Of a stretch of 37,439 nucleotides of DNA, positions 1 through 7,177 are shown one piece after another (the first letter of the stretch is position 1; every line of letters begins with the position of its first letter). The notes under the pieces were generated by a model. The model ran no database searches. It saw only the letters and a list, made by a program, of their open reading frames with translations, and had not been told where the DNA came from. The stretch is from Thermoplasmata archaeon (GTDB lineage Archaea; Thermoplasmatota; Thermoplasmata; Thermoplasmatales; ARK-15), in the NCBI GenBank assembly GCA_023261745.1, contig JAGDXR010000064.1:1-37439 (forward strand). Reading direction: 5' to 3'. The position numbers and the translations under genes were made by a program.

Positions 1-291
1 TCTATAGGTCGGAAATCTCGACAAACTTCTATTCACCTTTGTTTCAAGGTACTGTGTCGAGACGTAAAAATGGTCAACCTATTTAGCGACCTCGAAGGTC
101 AAGGAGGATGTCGACCACTTTTCCGACTCTCACAATAACATCATTTTATCATGGTCAAAAAGCCTTTTTCATGACACATATATATAGGAAATTATTTTGG
201 GATATCACATGCATAATTTTCATCTGTAAAATATAAATAAAATCAAAATTTTAACAGGAAAAGTTTTTTAAATGTAATGAAAATAAAATAT
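1..291. other. Leading region without a recognised gene; promoter of the RNA at its end
   Basis: No gene is recognised here. The first about 140 bases are visibly richer in G and C than the rest, and frame 1 is open from base 1 to a TAA at 136-138. The encoded residues match no family I know, so this could be the tail of a gene cut by the window edge or chance. Bases 140-290 are very AT-rich. A TATA-like run at about 265-273 (TTTTTAAAT) lies about 25 bases before the structured RNA that begins near 292 and is its likely promoter. Confidence 0.4.
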
Positions 292-487
292 TGTTTCCGT
301 AAAGGAAGCGGCACCTAAAGGTGAAGTGCCGAGACGGCGGAAACGTACAGAATGGTCCTGGGCCACACAGGGATTGTGGTGTGTCACCACACATATGTGA
401 ACATGTGTCCAGCAGGATCATTCATAGCCCCGGCATGGGTCAGACTGCCCGAAAATGAAGGTTTGTTGTTAATGCCGGGGCAAATAA
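292..487 (+). ncRNA. Probable three-hairpin archaeal H/ACA guide RNA
   Basis: Three successive stem-loops are each followed by an ANA trinucleotide. Hairpin 1 has lower stem 293-299/338-344, upper stem 309-314/326-331 and ACA at 347-349. Hairpin 2 has a 10-bp lower stem 351-360/413-422 (one G-U pair), an apical 7-bp stem 375-381/385-391 and ATA at 424-426. Hairpin 3 has a perfect 10-bp stem 427-436/472-481, a 6-bp upper stem 441-446/460-465 with G-U pairs, a loop with GA (451-452) and TGA (456-458) as in a K-loop, and ATA at 484-486. In hairpins 1 and 3 the 3' pocket strand is 6 nt, putting the target uridine 14-16 nt from the ANA box, the known rule for archaeal pseudouridine guides. A TATA box sits about 25 nt upstream. 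The H/ACA call is inferred from this geometry; the rRNA targets are not identified. Hairpin 2 fits the model least well. Confidence 0.6.
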
Positions 488-604
488 TTATTTAAGATGT
501 TTTATTTTAAAATTGTTTAAAAATAAAAAGAAAAAAGTATAAAGGCTAATTTCATAATAATGTTTGAAAAACATTAAACCTTTAATTTAATGGAGGGTTT
601 ATTG
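488..604 (+). promoter_or_regulatory. Spacer and probable promoter of the zinc-ribbon/CBS/tldDE operon
   Basis: This AT-rich spacer follows the structured RNA. A TATA-like stretch (AGTATAAAGG) lies near 536-545. A GGAGGG Shine-Dalgarno site at 592-597 sits 7 nt before the ATG at 605 and decides the start of the first gene, since it overlaps the in-frame ATG at 590. Confidence 0.4.
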
Positions 605-805
605 ATGAACAGATGTATAATATGTGGTGCGCCCATTCGTGAAGGAACGTCCATGTACTGTGTGGACTGCATTTACGAAATTAAACGTGTAAGATTGAAG
701 GATGAAGAAACGCTGGAAGATTTTATAGGAAAGATGAAGGATAAATATACAGAACAGAAATCTCATGAAAATGTTGCAAAATTAGAGAGGTGGTTTGAGT
801 TATGA
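605..805 (+). CDS. Small zinc-ribbon protein
   Basis: This 66-residue protein has two CxxC knuckles near its N-terminus (CIICG and CVDC, about 13 residues apart), the pattern of a four-cysteine zinc ribbon. The rest is a charged, probably helical tail. I chose the ATG at 605 rather than 590 because GGAGGG at 592-597 would overlap the earlier codon. The stop overlaps the next start by 4 bases (ATGA), so it is probably translationally coupled to the CBS/HPF-like gene. Small zinc ribbons of this kind often bind RNA or ribosomes, but nothing in the sequence fixes the role; it may act with its neighbour. The zinc-ribbon call is seen directly, the function is unknown. Confidence 0.75.
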   Translation: MNRCIICGAPIREGTSMYCVDCIYEIKRVRLKDEETLEDFIGKMKDKYTEQKSHENVAKLERWFEL

Positions 806-1947
806 AAATTGAAGAGATGGTTGTAAAGGACGTGATGAGCGAGAATCCAATATATGTGGAAGAAACAGAATTGCTTTCCAGGGTAATAGCAAAGATGAAG
901 GAACATCAGATACATGAATTACCAGTTGTGGATTCAAAAAAGAGGGTTGTTGGATATATTGATTTTGAGCATCTTATAAAGAGAAAGAACATACCAATAA
1001 CATCTAAGGTATCCACCGTAATGATAAAACCTCCGAGGATAATATACAGCACACCTGTTGTTGATGCAATCAAAACAATGGCACAGAACGGGTTGAGATC
1101 CATTCCTGTTACAGATGAAAGTGATATTCTCATTGGTCTGGCAACAAGGACAGATTTCACAAGGGCCCTTTTAAATTCCGAATCATTTTCTTCAAAGCCT
1201 GTTGATGATCTCATGGTTGAGAATCCAGTAGCTGTGCTGGAAGATACAACAATATATGAAGCACTTGAAAAAATGAGAAAACTGGATGAAATGAGTATTC
1301 CAGTGGTTGACGACCATAATCATCTTAAAGGAATGGTTCACATAAGGGACATATCCAGGGTGATATGGAGGGAAAAGGAAAGGCCAACTTTAGGAGATAT
1401 GCACGGTGAAAAGGTTAAACAGACTTTTCTCGTTAAGGATTTTCTTTCTCCACCTGTAAATGTTGAAAAGGGAAGTAAAATTAAGGAGGCGATAAAAACA
1501 ATGCTTGATCTGAAATCCCATGTGATTGCCATTACCGATCCGGAGAGTATTTTGGTAGGGATACTGACACAGAGGGATCTTCTAGAACACTTTGCAAGCA
1601 CAAAGGCAGAGGATGTGGCCGTGGTCCAGATAACTGGGATTTCGGAGGGAGATGCAGTCCTTCTGGATTCTATGTATTCCATCATTGAAAGGGATATCAA
1701 GAAAATGGCAAAGTTTGAAAATTTCAAACCTGTTTCACTGACAATCCATATAGAAGAACATGTATCCAAGACATCTGATATTGTATATGTTGTGAGAGCT
1801 AAACTCATTACTGAAAAAAAGGTATTTTACTATACGGATCAGGATGCGAATCTGCTTGCGCTTGTGGACAGAATTATGGATTCACTCCACAGAATAGTGA
1901 GAAAGGAAAAGGAGAAGGAAAAGGAAATGAGGAGATACATGCCGTGA
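802..1947 (+). CDS. Four-CBS-domain protein with C-terminal HPF/RaiA-like domain
   Basis: This protein of 381 residues has four CBS repeats at about 5-60, 66-125, 132-190 and 212-268. Each shows the usual pattern of an xVM start, a helix, a sheet ending in IPV or similar, and a closing GxxxxRDxxR-like turn. CBS pairs (Bateman modules) usually bind adenine nucleotides or SAM. The last about 110 residues do not look like CBS. They follow the beta-alpha-beta-beta-beta-alpha pattern of ribosome hibernation factors (HPF, RaiA): an ITG-containing strand, a helix, strands VSLTIHIEE, YVVRAKL and KVFYYTDQ, then a long helix LLALVDRIMDSLHRIVRK with a lysine-rich end. The inference is a nucleotide-sensing factor that binds the ribosome. 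It lies between a zinc-ribbon gene and tldD in one operon. The CBS assignment is firm; the HPF-like assignment is pattern recognition. Confidence 0.85.
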   Translation: MKIEEMVVKDVMSENPIYVEETELLSRVIAKMKEHQIHELPVVDSKKRVVGYIDFEHLIKRKNIPITSKVSTVMIKPPRIIYSTPVVDAIKTMAQNGLRSIPVTDESDILIGLATRTDFTRALLNSESFSSKPVDDLMVENPVAVLEDTTIYEALEKMRKLDEMSIPVVDDHNHLKGMVHIRDISRVIWREKERPTLGDMHGEKVKQTFLVKDFLSPPVNVEKGSKIKEAIKTMLDLKSHVIAITDPESILVGILTQRDLLEHFASTKAEDVAVVQITGISEGDAVLLDSMYSIIERDIKKMAKFENFKPVSLTIHIEEHVSKTSDIVYVVRAKLITEKKVFYYTDQDANLLALVDRIMDSLHRIVRKEKEKEKEMRRYMP

Positions 1948-1957
1948 AGTGATTGCT

Positions 1958-3340
1958 ATGGACATTGAAAAATATTTATCAAATCTGGAAAAGGAATCGA
2001 GATACGGAGAAATAAGAATTATGAAAACGAAAATAAATTCATTGACATACAAGAATGGAATACTTGTTGGAATTGAAACATCGGATGTCGAAGGTATTGC
2101 AATAAGGGTTCTCAATAACAATTTTTCATTTGTAACAACAAACAGCATTCATGAATCCGACATAAAAAGGGCTGTAGAAAGAGCCATAAGAATTTCAAAG
2201 ATGAAGGAAAAAAGGAACGTTTTATTATCTCACGAGAAATCTATTAAGGATGATTACAGGGTAGATGAAAAGAAGAAGATTGAAGATTTTCAACTAGAAG
2301 AAAAAATTTCTCTTCTTTCAGATATAGATAAAAAGCTGATGGAAAATAACCTTCAGATGAGAATTCTGAATATTAAGGATAAGATTCAGGAAATTGAATT
2401 TGCAAACACTGAGGGTACAATGATCCATGGAATCATACCTAACATATACTATTTTTATTATGTGGGTGCATTGGAGAATGGAAATTTTGAACAGGTTTCA
2501 AGGGAATACGGAATGACAGGGGGATATGAATTTGTTAATGAAATGAATATAATGGACAGAACAGTTGATGAATCGAAAAAACTCCTGAAAATACTGAAAG
2601 CAAAAAAAATCCCGGAGGGAAAAATGGATGTTATTGTAGGGCCGGAAGTATCAGGAATCGTGGCACATGAATCGTCAGGGCATCCCATGGAGGCAGATAG
2701 AGTTTCCGGTAGGGAGGGTGCCCAGGCAGGTGAATCTTTTGTTAAATTTGACAGCCTTGGAAAAAGGGTTGGAAGCGATGTGGTAAATGTGATAGATGAT
2801 CCCACAATAGAAAAAAGCTTCGGGTACATGAAATATGATTTTGAGGGTGTCAAGACCAGAAAAAAATATCTTTATAAAAATGGGATTATAAATGAATTCC
2901 TTCTGAACAGGGAATATGCCGGGATGCTTGGACTGGAGAGCAATGGATCTGCAAGGTCATCCTCATGGAATCTTGAACCCATAATAAGGATGAGCAATAC
3001 ATACATTGAACCGGGAAATTATTCACTAGAAGAAATGATCAAGGATGTTAAATATGGTATACTGATGAATTCATTTACGGAGTGGAACATAGATGACATA
3101 AGGTACAATGAAAAGTATGTCGGAAGGGAAGCGTACCTTATAGAAAATGGTGAAATCAAGGATCCTGTAAGAAGGCCTGTTATAGAGACAACTACAACCA
3201 AGTTCTACTCCTCTGTTGATGCAGTGTCAAAGGATCTTGAGTTCTTTGCCGGCACGTGCGGAAAGGGGGATCCGATGCAGGGTGTGGATGTCTGGATGGG
3301 AGGGCCTTACGTAAGGCTCAGAGACATGTACATAAGGTGA
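1958..3340 (+). CDS. tldD: TldD metalloprotease subunit
   Basis: This 460-residue protein matches the TldD/PmbA family. The catalytic HExxxH motif is intact at residues 237-242 (HESSGH), followed by the typical PMEAD segment. TldD pairs with TldE/PmbA to form a zinc-dependent protease complex that degrades unfolded peptides and, in bacteria, matures microcin B17 and CcdA. The partner is the next gene, so the complex is likely made here. An in-frame GTG at 1949 is possible, but it forms part of an AGTGATT Shine-Dalgarno site placed 5 nt before the ATG at 1958, so the latter is the better start. The gene follows the CBS/HPF-like gene without a gap and shares its transcript. Length is normal for the family. 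Confidence 0.93.
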   Translation: MDIEKYLSNLEKESRYGEIRIMKTKINSLTYKNGILVGIETSDVEGIAIRVLNNNFSFVTTNSIHESDIKRAVERAIRISKMKEKRNVLLSHEKSIKDDYRVDEKKKIEDFQLEEKISLLSDIDKKLMENNLQMRILNIKDKIQEIEFANTEGTMIHGIIPNIYYFYYVGALENGNFEQVSREYGMTGGYEFVNEMNIMDRTVDESKKLLKILKAKKIPEGKMDVIVGPEVSGIVAHESSGHPMEADRVSGREGAQAGESFVKFDSLGKRVGSDVVNVIDDPTIEKSFGYMKYDFEGVKTRKKYLYKNGIINEFLLNREYAGMLGLESNGSARSSSWNLEPIIRMSNTYIEPGNYSLEEMIKDVKYGILMNSFTEWNIDDIRYNEKYVGREAYLIENGEIKDPVRRPVIETTTTKFYSSVDAVSKDLEFFAGTCGKGDPMQGVDVWMGGPYVRLRDMYIR

Positions 3341-3345
3341 TTGCC

Positions 3346-4659
3346 ATGATAGATACAGAAGATATTGTTAATATGTCATTAAAGAAGGGAGCTGATGAAG
3401 TGGTTGTTTCATATGTAGAATCCGACACAAAACAGATTAAGTTCTCAAATAATAAGATAGACATTGAGATGAATTATCTGACAAAAAACATATACCTTTT
3501 CCTAACAAAGGGAAAAAAGGTTCTCTTTACGGAAATACAGAAGGAAAATGATCTTTCCTCAAAACTGGACAAACTTTTAAAAATACTGGACAGAATGCCA
3601 GTAAACGATGATTACAATGGAATAAATCCTAAAAAGCAAACTTATGCTGAACACCAGTATGATGGAAATCTGGAGAATATAGGCGATCTATCATATTTTG
3701 CTAAACTTGCAATAGACGGTGCAATGGAAAGAGGTGTTACCAGGGTTTCAGGCATTATATATCATACAACGACAGATATTCTTCTCTCCACCAATTACAA
3801 TACTGCTGCTGACAGAAATATATCCATGAACTATTCTGTAAGGGCTTTCAACGAATTTGGGTATCCAGGACAGATGGCATTCCACACATCGGATCACAGG
3901 GATCTTTCAACCAGAGGTCCAGATTCCATAGCACAGGATGCGGCAGATTTTGCGATGTTGGTAGGTGAAGCAAAGTCCGGAAATTCTGGAAATTTTGATG
4001 TTCTTTTCCATCCACTCTGTTTTGGTTCGCTTGTAAGTTACAGCATATATATGGCAAATGCATTTATTGCGGATACGGGTATGAGTATATTTGCCGATAA
4101 ACTAGGTCAGAAGGTGGGTTCGGAAAAAATGACTTTGTTTGATGATCCGACCTATACAGGAGGAGCCGGATTCCGGCTTTTTGATGATGAGGCAAGCAGA
4201 ACCAGAAAGACTACTGTTATAGAGAAGGGTATTCTGAAGAATTATCTCCATAACCATTCCACTGCTAGGAAATACAATACCGAAACAACCGGGAATGCCG
4301 GACTTGTTGTTCCAAAGGCCTTCCAGCCCGTGATGGAGAATGGAGAAAGGTCATATGCAGACATTCTTTCAGATATGAAAAAGGGTTTATTCATTGTCAA
4401 TACATGGTATACGAGGTTCCAGGATGTTAGAAACGGAGACTTCTCCACAATACCGAGAGACGGCATATTCTACATTGAGAATGGCGAAATAGTTGAGGGA
4501 TGGAATGGAATCAGGATATCAGACAACATGCTCAGGATATTTTCAAATATTGAAGAAGTAAGCAGTGAAACTGAAAAGGTAGCATGGTGGGATGAGGTGA
4601 TTCCATCAATCCTGCCCTATGTGCTTGTTAAAGATGTCAAAATAACAAAAAGTTATTGA
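3346..4659 (+). CDS. pmbA: TldE/PmbA protease partner subunit
   Basis: This protein of 437 residues belongs to the TldE/PmbA side of the family. It lacks the HExxxH motif of TldD but keeps the family core, including the segment around FDDPTYTGGAGFRLFDDE and the C-terminal part that ends the beta-barrel domain. TldE is known as the non-catalytic partner needed for TldD activity. The frame stays open upstream to 3256, inside tldD, but GGTGATT at 3336-3342 is a near-perfect Shine-Dalgarno site 4-5 nt before ATG 3346, and the TGA stop of tldD lies within it. Translation of the two subunits is therefore probably coupled, suiting a 1:1 complex. Confidence 0.92.
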   Translation: MIDTEDIVNMSLKKGADEVVVSYVESDTKQIKFSNNKIDIEMNYLTKNIYLFLTKGKKVLFTEIQKENDLSSKLDKLLKILDRMPVNDDYNGINPKKQTYAEHQYDGNLENIGDLSYFAKLAIDGAMERGVTRVSGIIYHTTTDILLSTNYNTAADRNISMNYSVRAFNEFGYPGQMAFHTSDHRDLSTRGPDSIAQDAADFAMLVGEAKSGNSGNFDVLFHPLCFGSLVSYSIYMANAFIADTGMSIFADKLGQKVGSEKMTLFDDPTYTGGAGFRLFDDEASRTRKTTVIEKGILKNYLHNHSTARKYNTETTGNAGLVVPKAFQPVMENGERSYADILSDMKKGLFIVNTWYTRFQDVRNGDFSTIPRDGIFYIENGEIVEGWNGIRISDNMLRIFSNIEEVSSETEKVAWWDEVIPSILPYVLVKDVKITKSY

Positions 4660-4664
4660 AATTT

Positions 4665-5264
4665 TTATATTTTATTTTTTCCTGAAAATCTTTTACATAC
4701 CAGATATGTTTCCCTGCTGCCTTTTCTTGAAGCAGGTGGTGTTGTAAATACACAGAAATCAAAATATTTTTCAATTCCCTTCCTGAAATTTTCTAGATCC
4801 TGGCCTTTGAATATCTTTATTATCAGGCTTCCACCCTCGCCCAGGAATTTTAATGAAATGTCAAAGACACGCCTGGCCATATCAATGGATATTGAATGGT
4901 CTATCTCCTTTATGCCTGATATTTTAGGTGACATGTCTGACATTATTATATCGAATTGTTTTATGTTCATATTTTCCATTTCCTTTTCTATCTGATATAT
5001 GGTTTCGTCATTGAAAATGTCCCCCCTTATTTTTACAACATCCTCTATCCTTATATTATTGATATCCACCGAAAAAACAGTTCCATCGATGACCATTTCC
5101 TTTGCATACTGTGACCAGCTTCCAGGAGAAGCCCCGAGGTCCAGGACGTTCATACCTTTTTTAAATATGTAAAACTTTTCATCTATGAATTTAAGCTTGT
5201 ATATGGCCCGAGATCTGTAATTTTCCTTTTTTGCCTTTTGATAATAATAGTCCTGCCTTTTCAT
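4665..5264 (-). CDS. rlmE: RlmE/FtsJ-type 23S rRNA 2'-O-methyltransferase
   Basis: This 199-residue protein is a full-length RrmJ/FtsJ-type enzyme, which methylates the ribose of the A-loop uridine of 23S rRNA (U2552 in E. coli) using S-adenosylmethionine. The SAM loop VLDLGASPGSWSQ is at about residues 40-52. The K-D-K-E catalytic tetrad is present: K23 in RAIYKL, D110 in MSDMSP, K150 in IIKIFKG and E185 in SRETYL. The start has a GGTGG Shine-Dalgarno site just upstream, at the end of gcvH, and the genes are 5 bases apart, so both probably share a transcript. It ends 5 bases from the convergent tldE stop. Confidence 0.93.
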   Translation of the reverse strand: MKRQDYYYQKAKKENYRSRAIYKLKFIDEKFYIFKKGMNVLDLGASPGSWSQYAKEMVIDGTVFSVDINNIRIEDVVKIRGDIFNDETIYQIEKEMENMNIKQFDIIMSDMSPKISGIKEIDHSISIDMARRVFDISLKFLGEGGSLIIKIFKGQDLENFRKGIEKYFDFCVFTTPPASRKGSRETYLVCKRFSGKNKI

Positions 5265-5269
5265 TTATT

Positions 5270-5662
5270 TTACCATCTTCCACCTTCCGTATCAAGGAAT
5301 ATCTTATAATCTTCAGGATTCATCAGTTCCTTGAGTTCTTCAGGATTTTCAATTTCGATTTCGATCAACCATGCATTGTAAGGTTCATTGTTGATCATTT
5401 CCGGTTTATCCATCACCTGCTGGTTTCTGTTAATAACCTTGCCAGAAATGGGGGCATATATATCCTCAACCGCCTTTACACTCTCAATAACGCCAAAACT
5501 CTTACCTTTTGTTAAATGTGTGCCTACCGCAGGCAGCTCAACATAAACAATATCTGTAAGTTGTTTCTGTGCATAATCGGAAACTCCAACCTTGGCATTT
5601 TTACCTTCAACCAATACCCATTCATGTGTCTGTGAATATAACATACGATTATCAATCTCCAT
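5270..5662 (-). CDS. gcvH: Glycine cleavage system H protein (lipoyl carrier)
   Basis: This 130-residue protein is a typical H protein: THEWVLVEG near the N-terminus, GVSDYAQKQLTDIVYVELP, then the lipoylation site ESVKAVEDIYAPISG with modified lysine K63. It shuttles the methylamine of glycine between the P, T and L proteins and can serve as a lipoyl donor. No other gcv gene is in the window, but the one-carbon genes fhs and ftcD lie nearby on the same strand. An in-frame GTG at 5671 is part of an AGTGATC Shine-Dalgarno-like site, so ATG 5662 is preferred. rlmE follows directly. Confidence 0.93.
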   Translation of the reverse strand: MEIDNRMLYSQTHEWVLVEGKNAKVGVSDYAQKQLTDIVYVELPAVGTHLTKGKSFGVIESVKAVEDIYAPISGKVINRNQQVMDKPEMINNEPYNAWLIEIEIENPEELKELMNPEDYKIFLDTEGGRW

Positions 5663-5733
5663 ATTGATCACTTATGAGGATAATGCAATTTAATCAAAAA
5701 AAGTTTATGGTATTGTTCCTATTATTATAATTC

Positions 5734-6252
5734 ATGAGATGTTTCATCGCCATCAAATTTGATCCTGGTGAAATGATCATAAATATGATGGAAGATCTAA
5801 AAAACAATTTTAAGGTAAAACTGGTGGAAAGGGAAAATATCCATGCAACAATAAAATTTCTCGGTGAAATAGATGAAAAAATGCTCGATATGATAATAAA
5901 AAAAATGGAGGAGATAAAATTCTCAAGATTCAGTGCAAAACTTACAGGTATGGGGGCATTTCCAAATGAGAGAAGAGCAAGGGTTATATGGATAGGAATA
6001 AAATCGGATGAATTTCTCCAACTGGGGAATAGAATAAATGATATTCTTAAGAACATAGGGGAAAACAATTTTTCGCCTCATCTCACGGTGGCAAGGTTAA
6101 AGGAATCATCCGATGTTTCTGATTTTATAAAAAATTACAGGAATACCTTTTTCGGTGAATATGATATATCATCATTTTCATTGTTCAAAAGCACACTGAC
6201 CCCCGCAGGCCCAATATATACAGAATTAAAAAGATTTAAGGCAGAAAATTAG
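5734..6252 (+). CDS. thpR: RNA 2',3'-cyclic phosphodiesterase (2H family)
   Basis: This 172-residue 2H phosphoesterase of the LigT/ThpR family has both catalytic HxTx motifs: H37-A-T-I followed by KFLG, and H116-L-T-V followed by AR. Family members open 2',3'-cyclic phosphates and can join tRNA halves in the reverse sense in vitro; a role in RNA end repair is likely. The N-terminus MRCFIAIKF is the usual first beta strand, so the start at 5734 is sound. No Shine-Dalgarno site is seen and the upstream sequence is AT-rich, suggesting a leaderless transcript. The 3' end overlaps the convergent PRC-barrel gene by 4 bases. Confidence 0.92.
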   Translation: MRCFIAIKFDPGEMIINMMEDLKNNFKVKLVERENIHATIKFLGEIDEKMLDMIIKKMEEIKFSRFSAKLTGMGAFPNERRARVIWIGIKSDEFLQLGNRINDILKNIGENNFSPHLTVARLKESSDVSDFIKNYRNTFFGEYDISSFSLFKSTLTPAGPIYTELKRFKAEN

Positions 6253-6527
6253 GACTTTGCCTGTTCTCCCTTTTCTGATCTGGAAGAGAGGGATACATAA
6301 TCAGGGAATTTCTTCAGTATTACAATAGTACCAACGGCCTTTACCCACCTGTATGGAACAAGAATCGATACTCCATCCTCAACAAGCAGCGGATTCGGTT
6401 TAGGGAGATAGAGACCATATGCCAACTGGCCATCGATGTCCAGCGAAACATCCTCTATCTTTCCAAGGTAATATCCCTTGTCAGTATAAACATCCAAACC
6501 TATGAGCTCTGTAATTTCTGTCAGCAT
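6249..6527 (-). CDS. PRC-barrel domain protein
   Basis: This protein of 92 residues is a single PRC-barrel (RimM/photosynthetic reaction-centre H-type) domain, seen in the pattern LIGLDVYTDKGYYLGKIEDV followed by strands ending VPYRWVKAVGTIVILK. Archaeal stand-alone PRC-barrel proteins include adaptors of the SepF/CdpB division machinery and proteins linked to RNA processing. The sequence alone does not separate these. It is probably monocistronic: it starts with ATG after an AT-rich stretch and overlaps thpR tail to tail by 4 bases. Confidence 0.85.
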   Translation of the reverse strand: MLTEITELIGLDVYTDKGYYLGKIEDVSLDIDGQLAYGLYLPKPNPLLVEDGVSILVPYRWVKAVGTIVILKKFPDYVSLSSRSEKGEQAKS

Positions 6528-6562
6528 ATCAAATCCCGTCCATATAATCTATAAATTAATAT

Positions 6563-7144
6563 TTAATCTTTTTTGAATTTTCTTACTGATTCAATAAAAT
6601 TTCTGAATATATCATATCCATATTCTGTATTTTCAACTTCAGGGTGAAACTGAACACCATATATGGGTCTGTTTTTATGCCTGAAAGCCTGTATTTTACA
6701 GTTTTCCGAATATGCAAGGTGTATGAAATCTTCAGGCAGTTCCTTTACCTCATCATTGTGAGATTCCCATGCCACAAATTTTTCGGGTATGTTCATAAAC
6801 AAATCATCCTTTTCCAGAACCTTTATTTCTGCCTTTCCAAATTCTGGCACCAATGCCGGACCTACCTTTCCGTTAAAATGCATTGCAATGTACTGTGCAC
6901 CTACACAGATTCCAAGGACAGGTATTCCCATATCTATGTATTCTCCCTGTCTTCCAAGCATTTCAGCTTCATATGAAATGGACGGAGCTCCTCCTGAGAG
7001 AACTAGTGCATCCACACCTTCATCCATTATGGCAGAAATCTCCGTGTTGTTTGAAATTATTTTTGTTTCTACACCTAGATATTTCAATACCCTGTATTCC
7101 CTGTGAGTCCACTGACCACCGTTATCCACAACATATATTTTCAT
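6563..7144 (-). CDS. guaAA: GMP synthase glutamine amidotransferase subunit
   Basis: This 193-residue class I glutamine amidotransferase hydrolyses glutamine to feed ammonia to the separate archaeal GMP synthetase ATPase subunit (GuaAB), converting XMP to GMP. The catalytic triad is visible: C80 in GICVGAQ, H167 and E169 in FHPEVENTEYG. Start MKIYVVDNGGQW is the family N-terminus. Most bacteria and eukaryotes fuse the two parts; the short length here is the archaeal form. The GuaAB subunit is not in the window. The gene lies 33 bases downstream of fhs on the same strand, with a TATA-like run in the gap that could give it its own leaderless transcript. Confidence 0.95.
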   Translation of the reverse strand: MKIYVVDNGGQWTHREYRVLKYLGVETKIISNNTEISAIMDEGVDALVLSGGAPSISYEAEMLGRQGEYIDMGIPVLGICVGAQYIAMHFNGKVGPALVPEFGKAEIKVLEKDDLFMNIPEKFVAWESHNDEVKELPEDFIHLAYSENCKIQAFRHKNRPIYGVQFHPEVENTEYGYDIFRNFIESVRKFKKD

Positions 7145-7177
7145 TGAAAAAGATAAGGTTAAAAGGTTTAAAAATTT

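Noticed and set aside
1-138. Open frame at the left edge as a gene
   Set aside because: The frame has no recognisable family, and both other frames and the window edge leave its nature open. I mention it only as a region.
292-487. RNase P RNA or SRP RNA as identity of the structured RNA
   Set aside because: The region is about 195 bases, shorter than archaeal RNase P or SRP RNA (about 300), and lacks the conserved GAGGAAAGTC core or the SRP helix 8 pattern. Serial hairpins with ANA boxes fit H/ACA better.
3256-3345. N-terminal extension of TldE into tldD
   Set aside because: The 30 extra residues come from tldD read in another frame; a strong ribosome site marks ATG 3346.
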